From an uncultured Acinetobacter sp. (GTDB lineage Bacteria > Pseudomonadota > Gammaproteobacteria > Pseudomonadales > Moraxellaceae), in contig NZ_CANQTS010000007.1 of assembly GCF_947626835.1 (NCBI RefSeq), positions 1-64,000 on the forward strand: 64,000 bases of DNA, in the 5' to 3' direction. The notes below the pieces were generated by a model. The model did no database searches. It had not been told where the DNA came from and worked only from the letters and a program-made list of their open reading frames with translations. Positions 52,261 through 62,192 of this stretch are shown here, piece by piece. Made by a program: the position numbers and the translations under genes. The first letter of the stretch is position 1. The number at the start of each line of letters is the position of its first letter.

Positions 52261-52287
52261 AAAGCCCGTTGCCAGTCAACGGGCTTT
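52261..52287 (+). terminator. Hairpin between leuS and lptE
   Basis: AAAGCCCGTTG-CCAGT-CAACGGGCTTT is a strong 11-bp stem, but it is followed by GAATTT rather than a T-run. It is therefore a weak terminator or an RNA-stabilising hairpin, and lptE-holA may be transcribed partly with leuS. Confidence 0.5.
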
Positions 52288-52335
52288 GAATTTACAATCA
52301 CCACAGAATTTAAACTCGATAACAGAGGACAACGC

Positions 52336-52857
52336 ATGCATTTAGGCAAACGTTTAGCAGCAATTGTTTTAACTTGTGGTCTTGGTGCAAGCTTAACCGG
52401 TTGTGGTTTTCATTTAAAAGGCACCAATCCAAGTGTTGCGCCTGTGGCTTATCAAAAAATGAATCTTGTGTTACCCAATAACCCTGACAGTGACTTATTA
52501 CAAGAAAAACTCGCCATTTATTTAGGCACAGCAGGCGTACAACTCAGCGATTCATCGGACGCTTATGTATTGCGTGTGTTGGACTATACTCCACGTCGTT
52601 TAGAACTCAATGGCAAACTGATTGAAGTATTATTGCGTTTAAATGTGACCTTTCGTATTGAAGATGCACAAGGCAATGCTTTAACCGAACCACGTACCGT
52701 GATTGCAACCCGTACCTATCAATATGACTTGGCGACCGTCAACACCGATGACCAAGAAAACAAATATTTAAATCAGGTGATGGTGGATGATGTGGCACAG
52801 CAAATTGTGCGCCAGATTTCATCTAACCGTTTACCTAAAACCCAAGCTGCTCAGTAA
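52336..52857 (+). CDS. lptE: LPS-assembly lipoprotein LptE
   Basis: Partner of LptD in the outer-membrane translocon for lipopolysaccharide or lipooligosaccharide. 173 residues: lipoprotein signal ending SLTGC (Cys about 23) followed by GFHLKG, the usual LptE start; then LLQEKLAIYLGTAGVQL, RLELNGKLIEVLLRLNVTFRIEDAQGN and a C-terminal helix (NKYLNQVMVDDVAQQIVRQIS). GAGG lies upstream of the ATG. The leuS-lptE-holA order is that of E. coli; lptE and holA are 3 bases apart. Confidence 0.96.
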   Translation: MHLGKRLAAIVLTCGLGASLTGCGFHLKGTNPSVAPVAYQKMNLVLPNNPDSDLLQEKLAIYLGTAGVQLSDSSDAYVLRVLDYTPRRLELNGKLIEVLLRLNVTFRIEDAQGNALTEPRTVIATRTYQYDLATVNTDDQENKYLNQVMVDDVAQQIVRQISSNRLPKTQAAQ

Positions 52858-52860
52858 TTT

Positions 52861-53856
52861 ATGAAACTTGACTATCTGCAAGCCTTAAAACGTATTGAAT
52901 CAGCGCGTGGCGCTTGGGTGCTGCATGGTCAAGAACCGCTGCTTGAACAAAATCTACTAGACGCTTTTCGTCGGCATTGGCAGGCTCAAGGTATTGAGCG
53001 GCAGCGTTATGATTTAAGCAATGTCGGCGATTGGAAAACTGTATTTAGTGCGCTTAATAGTTTGTCTTTATTTGCAACCCAACTGGCGATTGAAGTACAT
53101 GGCAATATTAAGCCCGATGCCAGTGCCTTAAAACAGTTAGACAATTATTTATTGCAAGGTGACAGTAACGAAAATCTGTTGCTGATCGTGATGCCGAAGC
53201 AAGACAGTGCCAGTTTAAAAACTAAGTTTTTTCAAACCCTTGATGCCAATGGCACATTAGTGGCTTTAACCGCCAACTATGCGCAAGATCGGCAGCAAAT
53301 TTTAAGCGTCGAAGCTGAAAAACTTGGTCTTAAACTGCATACAGATGCTTGGGCATGGTTAGAGGCGCATCACGAGCATAACTTACTGGCCGCTAAAAAC
53401 AGTCTAATGCGAGTTGCTGATACCTTTGCTGAAGTTGAAACCATTGGCATTGCTGAACTGCAAGCTTGCTTACAAGATCAATCACGCTATAGCACCTTTG
53501 ATTTAAGCGATGCGATGTTGCAAGGTGATCTTGCCCAAGCGATCAAAATTTTTCAGTATTTAGTCGCCTCAGGCGAAGCCATGACTTTAATTTTATGGAG
53601 TGTCAGTAAAGAAATGCGTTTGCTGATGCAACTATTTGAACAGCCGCATAACCCATTGCAATTGGGGATTTGGAAGACCAAAGTGGCCGTATACCAACAG
53701 GCATTACGCCGTTTAAATCCACAAGATTTTTTAACATGGCCAGATGTGTTATTACGTATTGATAGTGCGGTGAAAGGTTTAGGCCATGAAAATCCCGAAC
53801 ACTTGATTCAACAAGCCATTGCTTTGATCTGTGGACAGCGCTTATTTAACACGTAA
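52861..53856 (+). CDS. holA: DNA polymerase III subunit delta
   Basis: Opens the beta sliding clamp within the clamp-loader complex. 331 residues: N-terminal AAA+-like domain without a working Walker A (WVLHGQEPLLEQNLLDAFRRHWQAQGIERQRYDLSNVGDWKTVFSALNSLSLFATQLAIEV), a middle domain (SKEMRLLMQLFE) and a C-terminal collar helix set. These match HolA. It is translationally close to lptE. About 100 AT-rich bases follow before macA. Confidence 0.96.
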   Translation: MKLDYLQALKRIESARGAWVLHGQEPLLEQNLLDAFRRHWQAQGIERQRYDLSNVGDWKTVFSALNSLSLFATQLAIEVHGNIKPDASALKQLDNYLLQGDSNENLLLIVMPKQDSASLKTKFFQTLDANGTLVALTANYAQDRQQILSVEAEKLGLKLHTDAWAWLEAHHEHNLLAAKNSLMRVADTFAEVETIGIAELQACLQDQSRYSTFDLSDAMLQGDLAQAIKIFQYLVASGEAMTLILWSVSKEMRLLMQLFEQPHNPLQLGIWKTKVAVYQQALRRLNPQDFLTWPDVLLRIDSAVKGLGHENPEHLIQQAIALICGQRLFNT

Positions 53857-53953
53857 CAAATAAGAATGATTTTCGATTTGTGAAAAATATCCACGCTTTA
53901 TCCTTATTTCAGACATATAATTTGAGCAATTTTTGGAACAAATCATATTGCTC

Positions 53954-55291
53954 ATGGTCAAAATAAAACCGATTAAAATATTACTCGCATTGCTCTGTGC
54001 CGCAGCGATAGCGGTCACTGCATGGTATTTTCTTAGCCCTAAAGAGCAGGCACCGCAATATATTACGGCAAGCGTTGCCAAGGGTGACATTGAAGACTCT
54101 GTATTAGCCACAGGCATTTTAGAAGCCACTAAAATGGTGAGTGTTGGTGCGCAGGTTTCAGGTCAAGTTAAAAAAATGTATGTAGAACTTGGCGATCAAG
54201 TCAAACAAGGTCAGTTGATTGCTGAAATTGACTCTGTGCGTCAAAAAAATGATGTAAAAACCGCAGAAGCGAGCATTAAAAATCAACAAGCCCAATTGGC
54301 AGTCCGTCAAGCCAATTTAGCTAAGGTCGAAGCCGAGTATCGTCGTCAACAAGCCATGTTTGCTGAAGATGCCACCTCGAAAGCCGAACTTGAAGGCGCA
54401 ATGGCAAGTTATAAAACTGCGCAAGCAGAAATTGTTGCCATTAACGCGCAAATTGAGCAATCACGTTTAACCTTAGCCACAGCCAAAGAAGACTTAGGCT
54501 ATACCCAAATTGTGGCACCCATGGATGGTACCGTGGTGGCGATCGTGACTGAAGAAGGTCAAACCGTAAACGCCAATCAAAGTGCGCCAACCATTGTGAA
54601 ATTGGCCAAATTAGATACCATGACCGTTAAAGCTGAAATTTCTGAAGCAGACGTGATGAAAGTCCAAGAAGGTCAAACGGTGTATTTCACTACCCTTGGA
54701 AACAATGAGAAGAAATACTACGCCACTTTGCGTCAGGTTGAACCTGCACCCAATTCAATCAATACCGAAACCAGCAATTCAAGCTCATCTTCAAGCACAG
54801 CAGTGTATTACAACGCGTTATTTGATGTACCTAATGAAGATGGCAAATTGCGTATTGATATGACCGCACAAGTATATATCGTATTAAATGAAGCGCGTAA
54901 TACCTTAACCATTCCAGCATCTGCGATTCAAGCATCTAACCGTCCGGCACGTGCAGCAAATGCCCCACCTCGCCCTGAACGTAGCGAGCGTACCAACCAA
55001 GAGCGTCCACAAGGTGAACGCCCTGCTCGTTTAGAATTAAATGCCGCAGAAAAAGCGTTGGTTGATCAAGGTCAAGCGTCTGTTGCCATGGTACGTGTGT
55101 TGCAAGCTGACGGTACAGCCAAACCTCAACAAGTATTAATTGGTTTAAATAACCGTGCTAATGCCCAAGTCATTCGTGGCTTAAACCAAGGCGACCAAGT
55201 CGTGATTGCAGATGCTGCAGACACCTCAAATGATGCTGCTAAACGCAGTACCAGCCGTGCCGGTGCCGGTGGCCCACCAATGAGAATGTAA
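53954..55291 (+). CDS. macA: MacA-like periplasmic adaptor (membrane fusion protein)
   Basis: Links the MacB ABC transporter to an outer-membrane channel. 445 residues. One N-terminal membrane anchor (about 6-26, [21 protein letters not shown]), then a lipoyl half-motif ([29 protein letters not shown]), a long coiled-coil hairpin (about 100-170), the second lipoyl half ([24 protein letters not shown]) and beta-barrel domains. An unusual Arg/Pro/Glu-rich insert (about 330-370, [20 protein letters not shown]...) interrupts the membrane-proximal part. The ATG at 53954 is preferred to the track's TTG at 53933. macB starts one base after its stop. Confidence 0.92.
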   Translation: MVKIKPIKILLALLCAAAIAVTAWYFLSPKEQAPQYITASVAKGDIEDSVLATGILEATKMVSVGAQVSGQVKKMYVELGDQVKQGQLIAEIDSVRQKNDVKTAEASIKNQQAQLAVRQANLAKVEAEYRRQQAMFAEDATSKAELEGAMASYKTAQAEIVAINAQIEQSRLTLATAKEDLGYTQIVAPMDGTVVAIVTEEGQTVNANQSAPTIVKLAKLDTMTVKAEISEADVMKVQEGQTVYFTTLGNNEKKYYATLRQVEPAPNSINTETSNSSSSSSTAVYYNALFDVPNEDGKLRIDMTAQVYIVLNEARNTLTIPASAIQASNRPARAANAPPRPERSERTNQERPQGERPARLELNAAEKALVDQGQASVAMVRVLQADGTAKPQQVLIGLNNRANAQVIRGLNQGDQVVIADAADTSNDAAKRSTSRAGAGGPPMRM

Positions 55292-55292
55292 T

Positions 55293-57269
55293 ATGAGCCA
55301 GACACAAACACCGCTGTTGGCGGTTAAAGATCTGGTGCGTGAATTTCCTGCAGGTGAAGGCACTGTCCAGATTTTAAAAGGGGTCAATTTAGAAATTTAT
55401 CCGGGCGAATTGGTGGCCATTGTCGGTCAATCGGGTTCGGGTAAATCGACCTTAATGAATATTTTAGGCTGTTTGGATAAACCGACGTCGGGCAGTTATC
55501 AGGTCAAAGGGCGTGAAACACGTGAACTTGAAGCCGATGAATTGGCACAATTACGCCGTGAATATTTTGGTTTTATTTTTCAGCGCTACCATTTACTTGG
55601 CGATTTAACCGCAGCAGGCAACGTTGAAGTGCCTGCCATTTATGCCGGTCACGACAGTGAAGAGCGTCATCAACGTGCGGTGAAACTCCTCGGTGATTTA
55701 GGTTTAAGCGAAAAAACCCAAAACCGTCCAAGTCAACTTTCAGGTGGTCAACAGCAACGGGTGTCAATTGCCCGCGCCCTCATGAACGGCGGTGATGTCA
55801 TTTTGGCCGATGAGCCCACTGGTGCATTAGACAAAAACAGTGGTATTGAAGTGATGCGTATTTTACGTGAGCTCAATGCCAAAGGGCATACCATTATCTT
55901 GGTGACCCATGATTTAAACGTCGCTAAAAACGCCACCCGAATCATTGAAATTTCTGACGGAAATATTGTTTCTGATCGTGCCAATGTACCCGCAATTGAT
56001 GATGGCTTTGAAAAACAAAGCCTAAACCGTGCCCCACAGAAGAAAACCTCAAGTTTTCGAGCGGTGTTTGACCGTTTAGGTGAAGCCTTCCGTATGGCGG
56101 TGCTGGCCATGAATGCGCATCGTATGCGTACCTTTTTAACCATGTTGGGTATTATTATCGGGATTGCCTCGGTAGTTTCGGTGGTGGCACTAGGTAACGG
56201 ATCACAGCAACAAATTTTAAAAAATATTAGTAGCTTAGGTACCAATACCATTACCGTATTCCAAGGTCGAGGCTTTGGCGATACCTCAAGGTCATCCCAA
56301 GCCAAAACCTTAATTCCCGCCGATGCCGATGCCTTAGCCGAACAACCTTATGTGGACGGTGTAAGTCCATCAGTTAATACCAACGTCACAGGGCGTTTTA
56401 AAGATACTGAAGCATCCACTACGGTCAATGGGGTCAGCGAAGACTTCTTTTACGTTAAAGGCTTAACTTTCCAATCGGGTCAGCCATTTGATCGTGCCAG
56501 TGTCAATCAACAAACCCAAGATGTGGTGATTGATACCAATACGCAACGCACCTTTTTTAGCGATGGTAGCAATCCTGTTGGACAAGTGTTGTTATTGGGC
56601 AGTGTACCAAGTCGTATTATTGGTGTCGTCGATGCTCAAGCAGGTGCGATGGGTGGCTCTGATACACTTAACGTGTATTTACCTTATTCAACCGTCATGA
56701 GTCGTATGTTGGGCCAACCGAATGTGCGTCAAATTATTGTACGGGTAAAAGATGAATACCCAAGTGCAACCGCCGAAAATGCGATTTTAAGTTTATTAAC
56801 CCAACGTCACGGCGCACAAGATGTATTTACCCAAAATGCCGACAGTATTCGTGAAACCATTCAACAAACCACGCAAACCATGACCTTGCTGATTTCAGCA
56901 ATTGCGGTGATTTCATTGGTGGTGGGTGGTATTGGCGTGATGAATATTATGTTGGTGTCGGTCACCGAGCGTACTCAAGAAATTGGCGTGCGAATGGCCG
57001 TCGGTGCGCGCCAAAGCGATATTTTGCAGCAATTTTTAATTGAAGCAGTCTTAGTGTGTATCTTAGGTGGTGTGTTGGGTGTGTTACTGTCACTTGGCAT
57101 TGGTCAGCTGATTACCCATTTTGCCGGTGGAACTTTCCAAATGGTTTACTCTACCACCTCAATTGTAGCAGCCTTTGTTTGCTCCAGTTTAATTGGGATT
57201 GTGTTTGGTTTTATCCCCGCACGTAATGCTGCCCGTCTCAACCCTGTAGATGCACTTTCTCGTGAATAA
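55293..57269 (+). CDS. macB: MacB-like ABC transporter, fused ATPase and permease
   Basis: 658 residues. The N-terminal ATPase (about 1-235) has Walker [14 protein letters not shown], the Q-loop, the signature [15 protein letters not shown] and Walker [13 protein letters not shown]. Then come one membrane helix (about 270-300, [24 protein letters not shown]), a large periplasmic domain and three C-terminal helices of the FtsX type ([41 protein letters not shown]). In E. coli MacAB-TolC exports macrolides, heat-stable enterotoxin and protoporphyrin; the substrate here is not evident. It is the middle gene of the three-gene export operon. Confidence 0.95.
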   Translation: MSQTQTPLLAVKDLVREFPAGEGTVQILKGVNLEIYPGELVAIVGQSGSGKSTLMNILGCLDKPTSGSYQVKGRETRELEADELAQLRREYFGFIFQRYHLLGDLTAAGNVEVPAIYAGHDSEERHQRAVKLLGDLGLSEKTQNRPSQLSGGQQQRVSIARALMNGGDVILADEPTGALDKNSGIEVMRILRELNAKGHTIILVTHDLNVAKNATRIIEISDGNIVSDRANVPAIDDGFEKQSLNRAPQKKTSSFRAVFDRLGEAFRMAVLAMNAHRMRTFLTMLGIIIGIASVVSVVALGNGSQQQILKNISSLGTNTITVFQGRGFGDTSRSSQAKTLIPADADALAEQPYVDGVSPSVNTNVTGRFKDTEASTTVNGVSEDFFYVKGLTFQSGQPFDRASVNQQTQDVVIDTNTQRTFFSDGSNPVGQVLLLGSVPSRIIGVVDAQAGAMGGSDTLNVYLPYSTVMSRMLGQPNVRQIIVRVKDEYPSATAENAILSLLTQRHGAQDVFTQNADSIRETIQQTTQTMTLLISAIAVISLVVGGIGVMNIMLVSVTERTQEIGVRMAVGARQSDILQQFLIEAVLVCILGGVLGVLLSLGIGQLITHFAGGTFQMVYSTTSIVAAFVCSSLIGIVFGFIPARNAARLNPVDALSRE

Positions 57270-57279
57270 GGTAATGTTT

Positions 57280-58671
57280 ATGAAGCTTTCCAAACTCTGC
57301 ACAGCTTTACTGATCGGCACGGCATTTACAGGCTGTGCTGCGGTGGTTAAGACCCCCTATCAAGCGCCTGTGGTGGATATACCACAAAGTTTTGCGCTGA
57401 ATGCCAAAAAATCTGATCAGATTCATGCCGATGTTTATGCAGATCGTTGGTGGACTTTGTTTAATGATGCCAACTTAAATCAGTTGGTAGAGCAGGTCTT
57501 AGCCAGCAACAGTGATTTGGTCGTGGCGGGTATCAATTTACAACAAGCACGTTTACAAGCAGGTTTAGCCCAAGATCGCCAAGGGGTACGGGTCAATTCA
57601 AGTGTCTCTACAGGACACAATTTTGACTTAAATTCAGGTGAAGATAGCGCTCGCGGTGTGTCTTTAAGTGGCGGTGTCAGCTACGAAGTAGATTTATTTG
57701 GACGTTTGGCCAGTCAAACTGAAGCGGCACGTTGGGAGGCTTTGGCCACCGAACAAGATTTACAAGCCACGGCACAAAGTTTGATTGCCACCACCACGCA
57801 ATTGTATTGGCAGTTGGGCTATTTAAATGAACGCTTCGCTGTGTCGGAGCAAAATTTAAATAGCACCCAACAAACCTATAATTTGGTGCGTAGTCAGTAT
57901 CGTGCAGGAGCGGTTTCAGGCTTAGAAGTGACTCAAGCGGAACAAGCCCTACAAAGCCAACGTGCCAGTTTAAGTCAAATTCAGCAGCAATTGCTTGAAA
58001 CACGCACGGCGCTTGCCGTATTACTCAATCGCCCAGTACAACAATTGAGCATCACCGAACCTAAAGGTTTAGGAACACTCAAACTACCCAATATTGAGGC
58101 AGGTTTACCGGCAAGTTTGCTCGCGCGTCGTCCAGATTTACAAGCTGCTGAGTTACGTTTACGTAAAGCCTTAGCCAATAAAGATGCCACCAAAGCCAGT
58201 TATTATCCATCGATTAGCTTAACCGGCAATTTAGGTGCATCAAGCACGTCGTTAACGCAATTATTGCAAAATCCAACCTTAGCTTTAGGGGCAAGTCTAA
58301 GTCTGCCATTTTTGCAATATAACGATATGAAAAAAGACTTAGCCATTAGCGATTTAGACTATGAAAAAGCCATTGTTCAATATCGTCAAACCTTGTATCA
58401 AGCCTTTGCCGATGTAGAAAATGCGCTGTCGAACCGTACCGAACTTAACCGACAAGTGGCACTACAACAACAGAATGTAGCATTGGCTGAAAAAACCGAA
58501 CGTTTAACCCAAGTGCGCTATAAAAATGGTGCAATTGCTTTAAAAAATGTTTTAGATGCCCAAGCCACTACCCGTAATGCACGTTTGTCTTTGGTGCAAA
58601 CCAAACAAAGCCAATACAACGCGTATGTGACTTTAATGCAAACTCTAGGTGGTTCACCACTTAAAAATTAG
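57280..58671 (+). CDS. Outer membrane factor lipoprotein, NodT/OprM-type
   Basis: Outer-membrane channel for the MacAB pump. About 463 residues. Lipoprotein signal MKLSKLCTALLIGTAFTGC with Cys19; a tandem OEP structure with WWTLFNDANLNQLVEQVLASNSDLVVAGINLQQARLQAGLAQ and the second-half counterpart RRPDLQAAELRLRKALANKDATKASYYPSISLTGNLGASS. The track start overlaps macB; ATG 57280 with AAGG upstream and a proper lipoprotein signal is preferred. The stop is TAG, formed by the last two bases of host DNA and the first base of the IS1-family element. Without the element, the frame would stop at TAA at the same codon, so the protein is unaltered. Confidence 0.93.
   Translation: MKLSKLCTALLIGTAFTGCAAVVKTPYQAPVVDIPQSFALNAKKSDQIHADVYADRWWTLFNDANLNQLVEQVLASNSDLVVAGINLQQARLQAGLAQDRQGVRVNSSVSTGHNFDLNSGEDSARGVSLSGGVSYEVDLFGRLASQTEAARWEALATEQDLQATAQSLIATTTQLYWQLGYLNERFAVSEQNLNSTQQTYNLVRSQYRAGAVSGLEVTQAEQALQSQRASLSQIQQQLLETRTALAVLLNRPVQQLSITEPKGLGTLKLPNIEAGLPASLLARRPDLQAAELRLRKALANKDATKASYYPSISLTGNLGASSTSLTQLLQNPTLALGASLSLPFLQYNDMKKDLAISDLDYEKAIVQYRQTLYQAFADVENALSNRTELNRQVALQQQNVALAEKTERLTQVRYKNGAIALKNVLDAQATTRNARLSLVQTKQSQYNAYVTLMQTLGGSPLKN
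58663..58670. repeat. Left 8-bp target-site duplication of the IS1-family element
   Basis: AAAAATTA directly precedes the left terminal repeat and is repeated at 59458-59465 directly after the right one. An 8-base duplication fits IS1-family transposition. Confidence 0.9.
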
Positions 58672-59457
58672 GTGGTGTATCAAAAAGTATGCTAAAAAAA
58701 GCAGGTTGAATTTTGATAAAATAGAGAAATGCAAATAACTCTAGAAATCAAATGTCCAACCTGCCTCAGTGACAGTATAAAGAAAAATGGCATCAAAGTA
58801 GATGGGAAACAAAACTACCAATGCAAAGACTGCAAACGTCAGTTTATTGGTGACCATGCTCTGAGCTATCTAGGATGTAATTCTGGCATTACTCGTAAAA
58901 TATTACAGTTAATGGTCAGAGGCAGCGGTATACGAGATATCGCTGAAGTTGAGCGCATTAGTATCGGTAAAGTCTTACGGACTTTAACTGAATCGGCCTA
59001 TCAAATTCAGCCTAAACAAAGTCATTATGAATCTCTCGAAGTAGATGAATTCTGGACTTTTGTTGGAAATAAAAATAATAAACAATGGCTTATTTACGCC
59101 TACCATCGAGAAACAGGTGAGATTGTTGCTTATGTTTGGGGTAAGAGAGATTTAGCTACAGTCCAAAGGTTGAAGACAAAGCTTAAACAATTAGGTATTC
59201 ACTACACCCGAATTGCAAGTGATCATTGGGACAGTTTCATCACTGCTTTTAAAAACTGCAAGCGAAGTATTGGTAAGTTTTTTACTGTAGGAATTGAAGG
59301 TAATAATTGCAAAATAAGGCATCGAATAAGGCGTGGTTTTAGAAGAAGTTGTAATTTCTCCAAAAAGCTTGAAAACCATTTTAAAGCCTTCGACTTAACC
59401 TTCTTTTACATCAATAATGGCTTCATTTAATGTCAGCATACTTTTTAAAACACCACC
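58671..59457 (+). mobile_element. Complete IS1-family insertion sequence
   Basis: A 787-bp element. Left end GGTGGTGTATCAAAAAGTATGCT and right end (reverse complement) GGTGGTGTTTTAAAAAGTATGCT form inverted repeats that differ at two of the first 23 positions. It is flanked by the 8-bp direct repeat AAAAATTA and carries one transposase ORF in the same direction as macAB. Both ends, target duplication and ORF are intact, so it may be active. Confidence 0.93.
58729..59430 (+). CDS. IS1-family transposase, single-ORF type
   Basis: 233 residues. An N-terminal zinc ribbon with two Cys pairs (CPTCLSDSIKKNGIKVDGKQNYQCKDCKRQF, about 9-38), then a helix-turn-helix region (GSGIRDIAEVERISIGKVLRTL). The DDE catalytic part has VDEFWTFVGNKNNKQWLIYAY, IASDHWDSF and the E-x-N-N...R-x-R motif (GIEGNNCKIRHRIRRGFRRSC), the InsB-like signature of IS1. 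Unlike classical IS1, where InsA and InsB join by frameshift, here one uninterrupted frame encodes both. The C-terminus FYINNGFI is typical. Confidence 0.93.
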   Translation: MQITLEIKCPTCLSDSIKKNGIKVDGKQNYQCKDCKRQFIGDHALSYLGCNSGITRKILQLMVRGSGIRDIAEVERISIGKVLRTLTESAYQIQPKQSHYESLEVDEFWTFVGNKNNKQWLIYAYHRETGEIVAYVWGKRDLATVQRLKTKLKQLGIHYTRIASDHWDSFITAFKNCKRSIGKFFTVGIEGNNCKIRHRIRRGFRRSCNFSKKLENHFKAFDLTFFYINNGFI

Positions 59458-59465
59458 AAAAATTA
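59458..59465. repeat. Right 8-bp target-site duplication of the IS1-family element
   Basis: AAAAATTA, identical to 58663-58670. Together with the following AACTG it preserves the sequence that originally followed the outer-membrane-factor gene. Confidence 0.9.
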
Positions 59466-59476
59466 AACTGTAGATC

Positions 59477-59508
59477 AAAAAACCGAAGCTCAATGCTTCG
59501 GTTTTTTT
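59477..59508. terminator. Bidirectional terminator, macAB-OMF / Sel1 gene
   Basis: AAAAAACCGAAGC-TCAAT-GCTTCGGTTTTTTT. Before the IS1-family insertion it would have lain just behind the outer-membrane-factor gene; it now lies about 800 bases downstream of that stop and directly abuts the stop of the Sel1-repeat gene. Confidence 0.88.
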
Positions 59509-61297
59509 ACTCATATTCTTGTTGTAAAGAGTCGGCTAGCTTTGCCGCTTGCACATGACCTAAATGCTTGGCTTGTTCAAGCCACTCCAACGCTTGATCA
59601 ATGTTACGCACCACCCCATGCCCTTGCGCATACAAACGTCCCATATGGAAATAGGCTTCGGGCTCACCTAGAGCAATCGCTTGTTGATAAAGCGACAAAG
59701 CGCGTGGCAGATCCACCACCACACCCAAACCTTGTTCATAACAACGGGCGAGATGGGTCAGGGCTAAGCTGTCTTGTTGGGCGGCTGCTTGTAAATACTC
59801 AAAGGCTTGGGCTTGATCTTGCGCTCCACCGTGTCCATCTAACAACAATAAGGCATACTGAGTTTGTGCTGTTACATGGCCATGCTGCATAGCAAATTCA
59901 AAATATGCACGCGCTTGGGCTAAATCGACATCAAAGCCAGATTGACCATTTAAATAGGCATGTGCAATATCAAGCATGGCTTGACTTGAACCCATGTTAG
60001 CAGCTTGTTGTAAGTAATGATTGGCTTTGTCTTGATCAGTAAATACATGTAAAGGTTGTGCGTAAAATAAAGCCAAAACATACAGAGCATCGGCTGCTGT
60101 ATTCACTTCAACTGAAAAATTCTTAGCAACAGTGCTCAATAATTGCTGCGCTTGTAAGGGATTGGCAGCAGTGCCTACCGCATTCAAATAACATTCAGCG
60201 TATAAACACAGGGCAGCAACCTCTCCTGTTTGTGCCGCTTGTTGATACAAAGCCAATGCCTGCGCAAAGTTTGGCTGCTCAAGTAAAATTCCTTGCTGTT
60301 GCAAAAACCCAAGGCTACATAAGGCAATCGGCTCATTTTTGGCTGCGGCACGCGTCCAATATTGAAACGCTTGGCGTGTATTGGCGCTCACGCCCCAACC
60401 GTGATAATAGGCACTACCAAGTAAACTTAAGGCATAGGCTTTTTGCTGTTGGCTTTCTTGTTGAAGCAGCGCTATGACTGCCTCGTTTTGTTCTGTATCT
60501 AGCAGTTGTTTAAGTACAGCCAAACAATAGCGATATTGTGCTGCTTGGTCACCTGCAAAAGCTTGTTGTTTTAAATATTGTAAATCAATGCTGTGATCTG
60601 TATTAAAGCCTTGGGTCTCTTGAATCTGTTTAAACAAAGCAATCGCATGTGGATGTTGTTGTTGGACTGCTTGATGTAAATATTGTTTGGCGCGTACTTG
60701 GTCTTTGGCAAAATATTGTCCTTGCCACAAATATTCAGCCAGACGATATTGCGCTTCTACCTGCCCTTTTTTGGCCGCATCCATCCAAATATGTTGTGCT
60801 TTTTCTATATCCTGTTCAACTTCAATACCGTGTAAATAAAATTCAGCCAACTGATATTGCGCATTTGGATTACCACGCGCCACACCATATTGATACCAAT
60901 ATAAGGCTTTGGCATTATCTTGCTCGGCTTGGCAGATTTGCCCTAAATAGTAACTTGCTTCATCACTACCGCGTTGATGTGCAGTTTCAAGTAAAGCTTT
61001 GGCAGCGCTGATGTCTACAGGACGCCCTAAACCTTGTTGCTGCATAAAGGCCATATACATATAGGCTTCAGGCAATTCATGTTGCTGACTTAAATTTTGT
61101 AATAAGGTATAGGCACGCTCGTAATCAGGATTTTTTCCCTCAAACAAAGATCTTGCCAACGCCAATTCAGCATCCACTTGATCCACCCATAAGGCATCAC
61201 TTAAGACCTGCTGATCCCGTTCCACAGGCGATTTACGCTGATATAACCATATCCCAAAGCCAATAACGCTTAAGATCACAAGCCCTAAAAACCACAT
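59507..61297 (-). CDS. Sel1-like repeat protein, membrane-anchored
   Basis: 596 residues. One N-terminal hydrophobic anchor (about 2-20, WFLGLVILSVIGFGIWLYQ) with KSPVERDQQ after it, then at least a dozen Sel1-like repeats of about 36 residues (ASYYLGQICQAEQDNAKALYWYQYGVARGNPNAQYQLAEFYLHGIEV, RLAEYLWQGQYFAKDQVRAKQYLHQAVQQQHPHA, LGSAYYHGWGVSANTRQAFQYWTRAAAKNEPIA, MGRLYAQGHGVVRNIDQALEWLEQAKHLGHVQA). Such alpha-solenoids act as protein-binding scaffolds; no catalytic domain is present and the partner is unknown. GGGGAAG precedes the ATG. A single-gene unit. Confidence 0.88.
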   Translation of the reverse strand: MWFLGLVILSVIGFGIWLYQRKSPVERDQQVLSDALWVDQVDAELALARSLFEGKNPDYERAYTLLQNLSQQHELPEAYMYMAFMQQQGLGRPVDISAAKALLETAHQRGSDEASYYLGQICQAEQDNAKALYWYQYGVARGNPNAQYQLAEFYLHGIEVEQDIEKAQHIWMDAAKKGQVEAQYRLAEYLWQGQYFAKDQVRAKQYLHQAVQQQHPHAIALFKQIQETQGFNTDHSIDLQYLKQQAFAGDQAAQYRYCLAVLKQLLDTEQNEAVIALLQQESQQQKAYALSLLGSAYYHGWGVSANTRQAFQYWTRAAAKNEPIALCSLGFLQQQGILLEQPNFAQALALYQQAAQTGEVAALCLYAECYLNAVGTAANPLQAQQLLSTVAKNFSVEVNTAADALYVLALFYAQPLHVFTDQDKANHYLQQAANMGSSQAMLDIAHAYLNGQSGFDVDLAQARAYFEFAMQHGHVTAQTQYALLLLDGHGGAQDQAQAFEYLQAAAQQDSLALTHLARCYEQGLGVVVDLPRALSLYQQAIALGEPEAYFHMGRLYAQGHGVVRNIDQALEWLEQAKHLGHVQAAKLADSLQQEYE

Positions 61298-61345
61298 AGC
61301 TTCCCCAAGTTGTCGTTTTTAAAAATTTATTCTAACCTTAAGCCA

Positions 61346-61376
61346 TAAAAAAGCACCTAAAAAGGTGCTTTTTTTA
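61346..61376. terminator. fabI terminator
   Basis: AAAAAGCACCT-AAAA-AGGTGCTTTTTTT, between the fabI stop and the Sel1 gene start. Fits fabI on the minus strand. Confidence 0.9.
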
Positions 61377-61388
61377 AACAAGATGGAA

Positions 61389-62192
61389 TTAGTCACCCAT
61401 CATTAATTCAGGGCTCATGCCTACGGTGTTAAAGCCTGCATCTACATACAAGATTTCACCAGTAATCCCGTTTGCCCATGGTGAGCATAGGAAAAGTGCA
61501 GCATTACCGACATCTTCAATGGTCACGTTACGGCGTAATGGTGCAGTTTTTTCGTTGGCATCTAACATTTTACGGAAAGATTTAATGCCTGATGCTGCAA
61601 GCGTGCGAATAGGACCGGCAGAAATCGCATTGACACGAATACCTTCAGCACCTAAGCTTGATGCTAAATAACGTACACCCGCTTCTAAAGATGCTTTGGC
61701 TAAGCCCATCACGTTGTAGTTTGGTAAGACACGCTCAGAACCTTGATAAGTTAAAGTCAATAAACAACCTTGACGTGCTAACAATAATGGCTTCGCTGCA
61801 CGCGCCATCGCAATAAAGCTATAGGCACTGATGTCATGCGCGATTTTAAAGCCTTCACGGTCAGTAATATCGGTAAAGTCACCATCTAAAGTATGCGCAG
61901 GTGCAAAGCCAATTGAATGCACCACACCGTCTAAACCGTCCCAATGCTTCGCCAATTCTAAGAATGCATTGTCGATGTCAGCATCGCTTGCAACATCACA
62001 TGGAAAAACTAAAGTTGAACCAAACTGTGCAGCAAAATCATCCACGCGTTTTTTTAATTTTTCGTTTGGATAGGTAAAGGCAAGTTCTGCACCTTCGCGG
62101 TGGAGGGCTTGGGCAATACCAAATGCAATCGATAATTTACTGGCGATCCCTGCGATCAAGAAACGCTTACCTGCCAATAGTCCTTGTGACAT
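61389..62192 (-). CDS. fabI: Enoyl-[acyl-carrier-protein] reductase [NADH]
   Basis: Last step of each fatty acid elongation cycle. 267 residues, short-chain dehydrogenase fold. [26 protein letters not shown] binds NADH, and the catalytic Tyr/Lys lie in [29 protein letters not shown] (Y-x6-K). The positions whose mutation gives triclosan resistance in E. coli FabI keep the sensitive residues: Gly in [11 protein letters not shown], Met in NYNVMGLAK and Phe in [11 protein letters not shown]-terminal tail ([13 protein letters not shown]) is complete. It is alone, with its own terminator. Confidence 0.97.
   Translation of the reverse strand: MSQGLLAGKRFLIAGIASKLSIAFGIAQALHREGAELAFTYPNEKLKKRVDDFAAQFGSTLVFPCDVASDADIDNAFLELAKHWDGLDGVVHSIGFAPAHTLDGDFTDITDREGFKIAHDISAYSFIAMARAAKPLLLARQGCLLTLTYQGSERVLPNYNVMGLAKASLEAGVRYLASSLGAEGIRVNAISAGPIRTLAASGIKSFRKMLDANEKTAPLRRNVTIEDVGNAALFLCSPWANGITGEILYVDAGFNTVGMSPELMMGD

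Noticed and set aside
53842-54129. 95-codon minus-strand ORF between holA and macA
   Set aside because: It overlaps the macA start region antisense, lacks a ribosome site and shows no known sequence.
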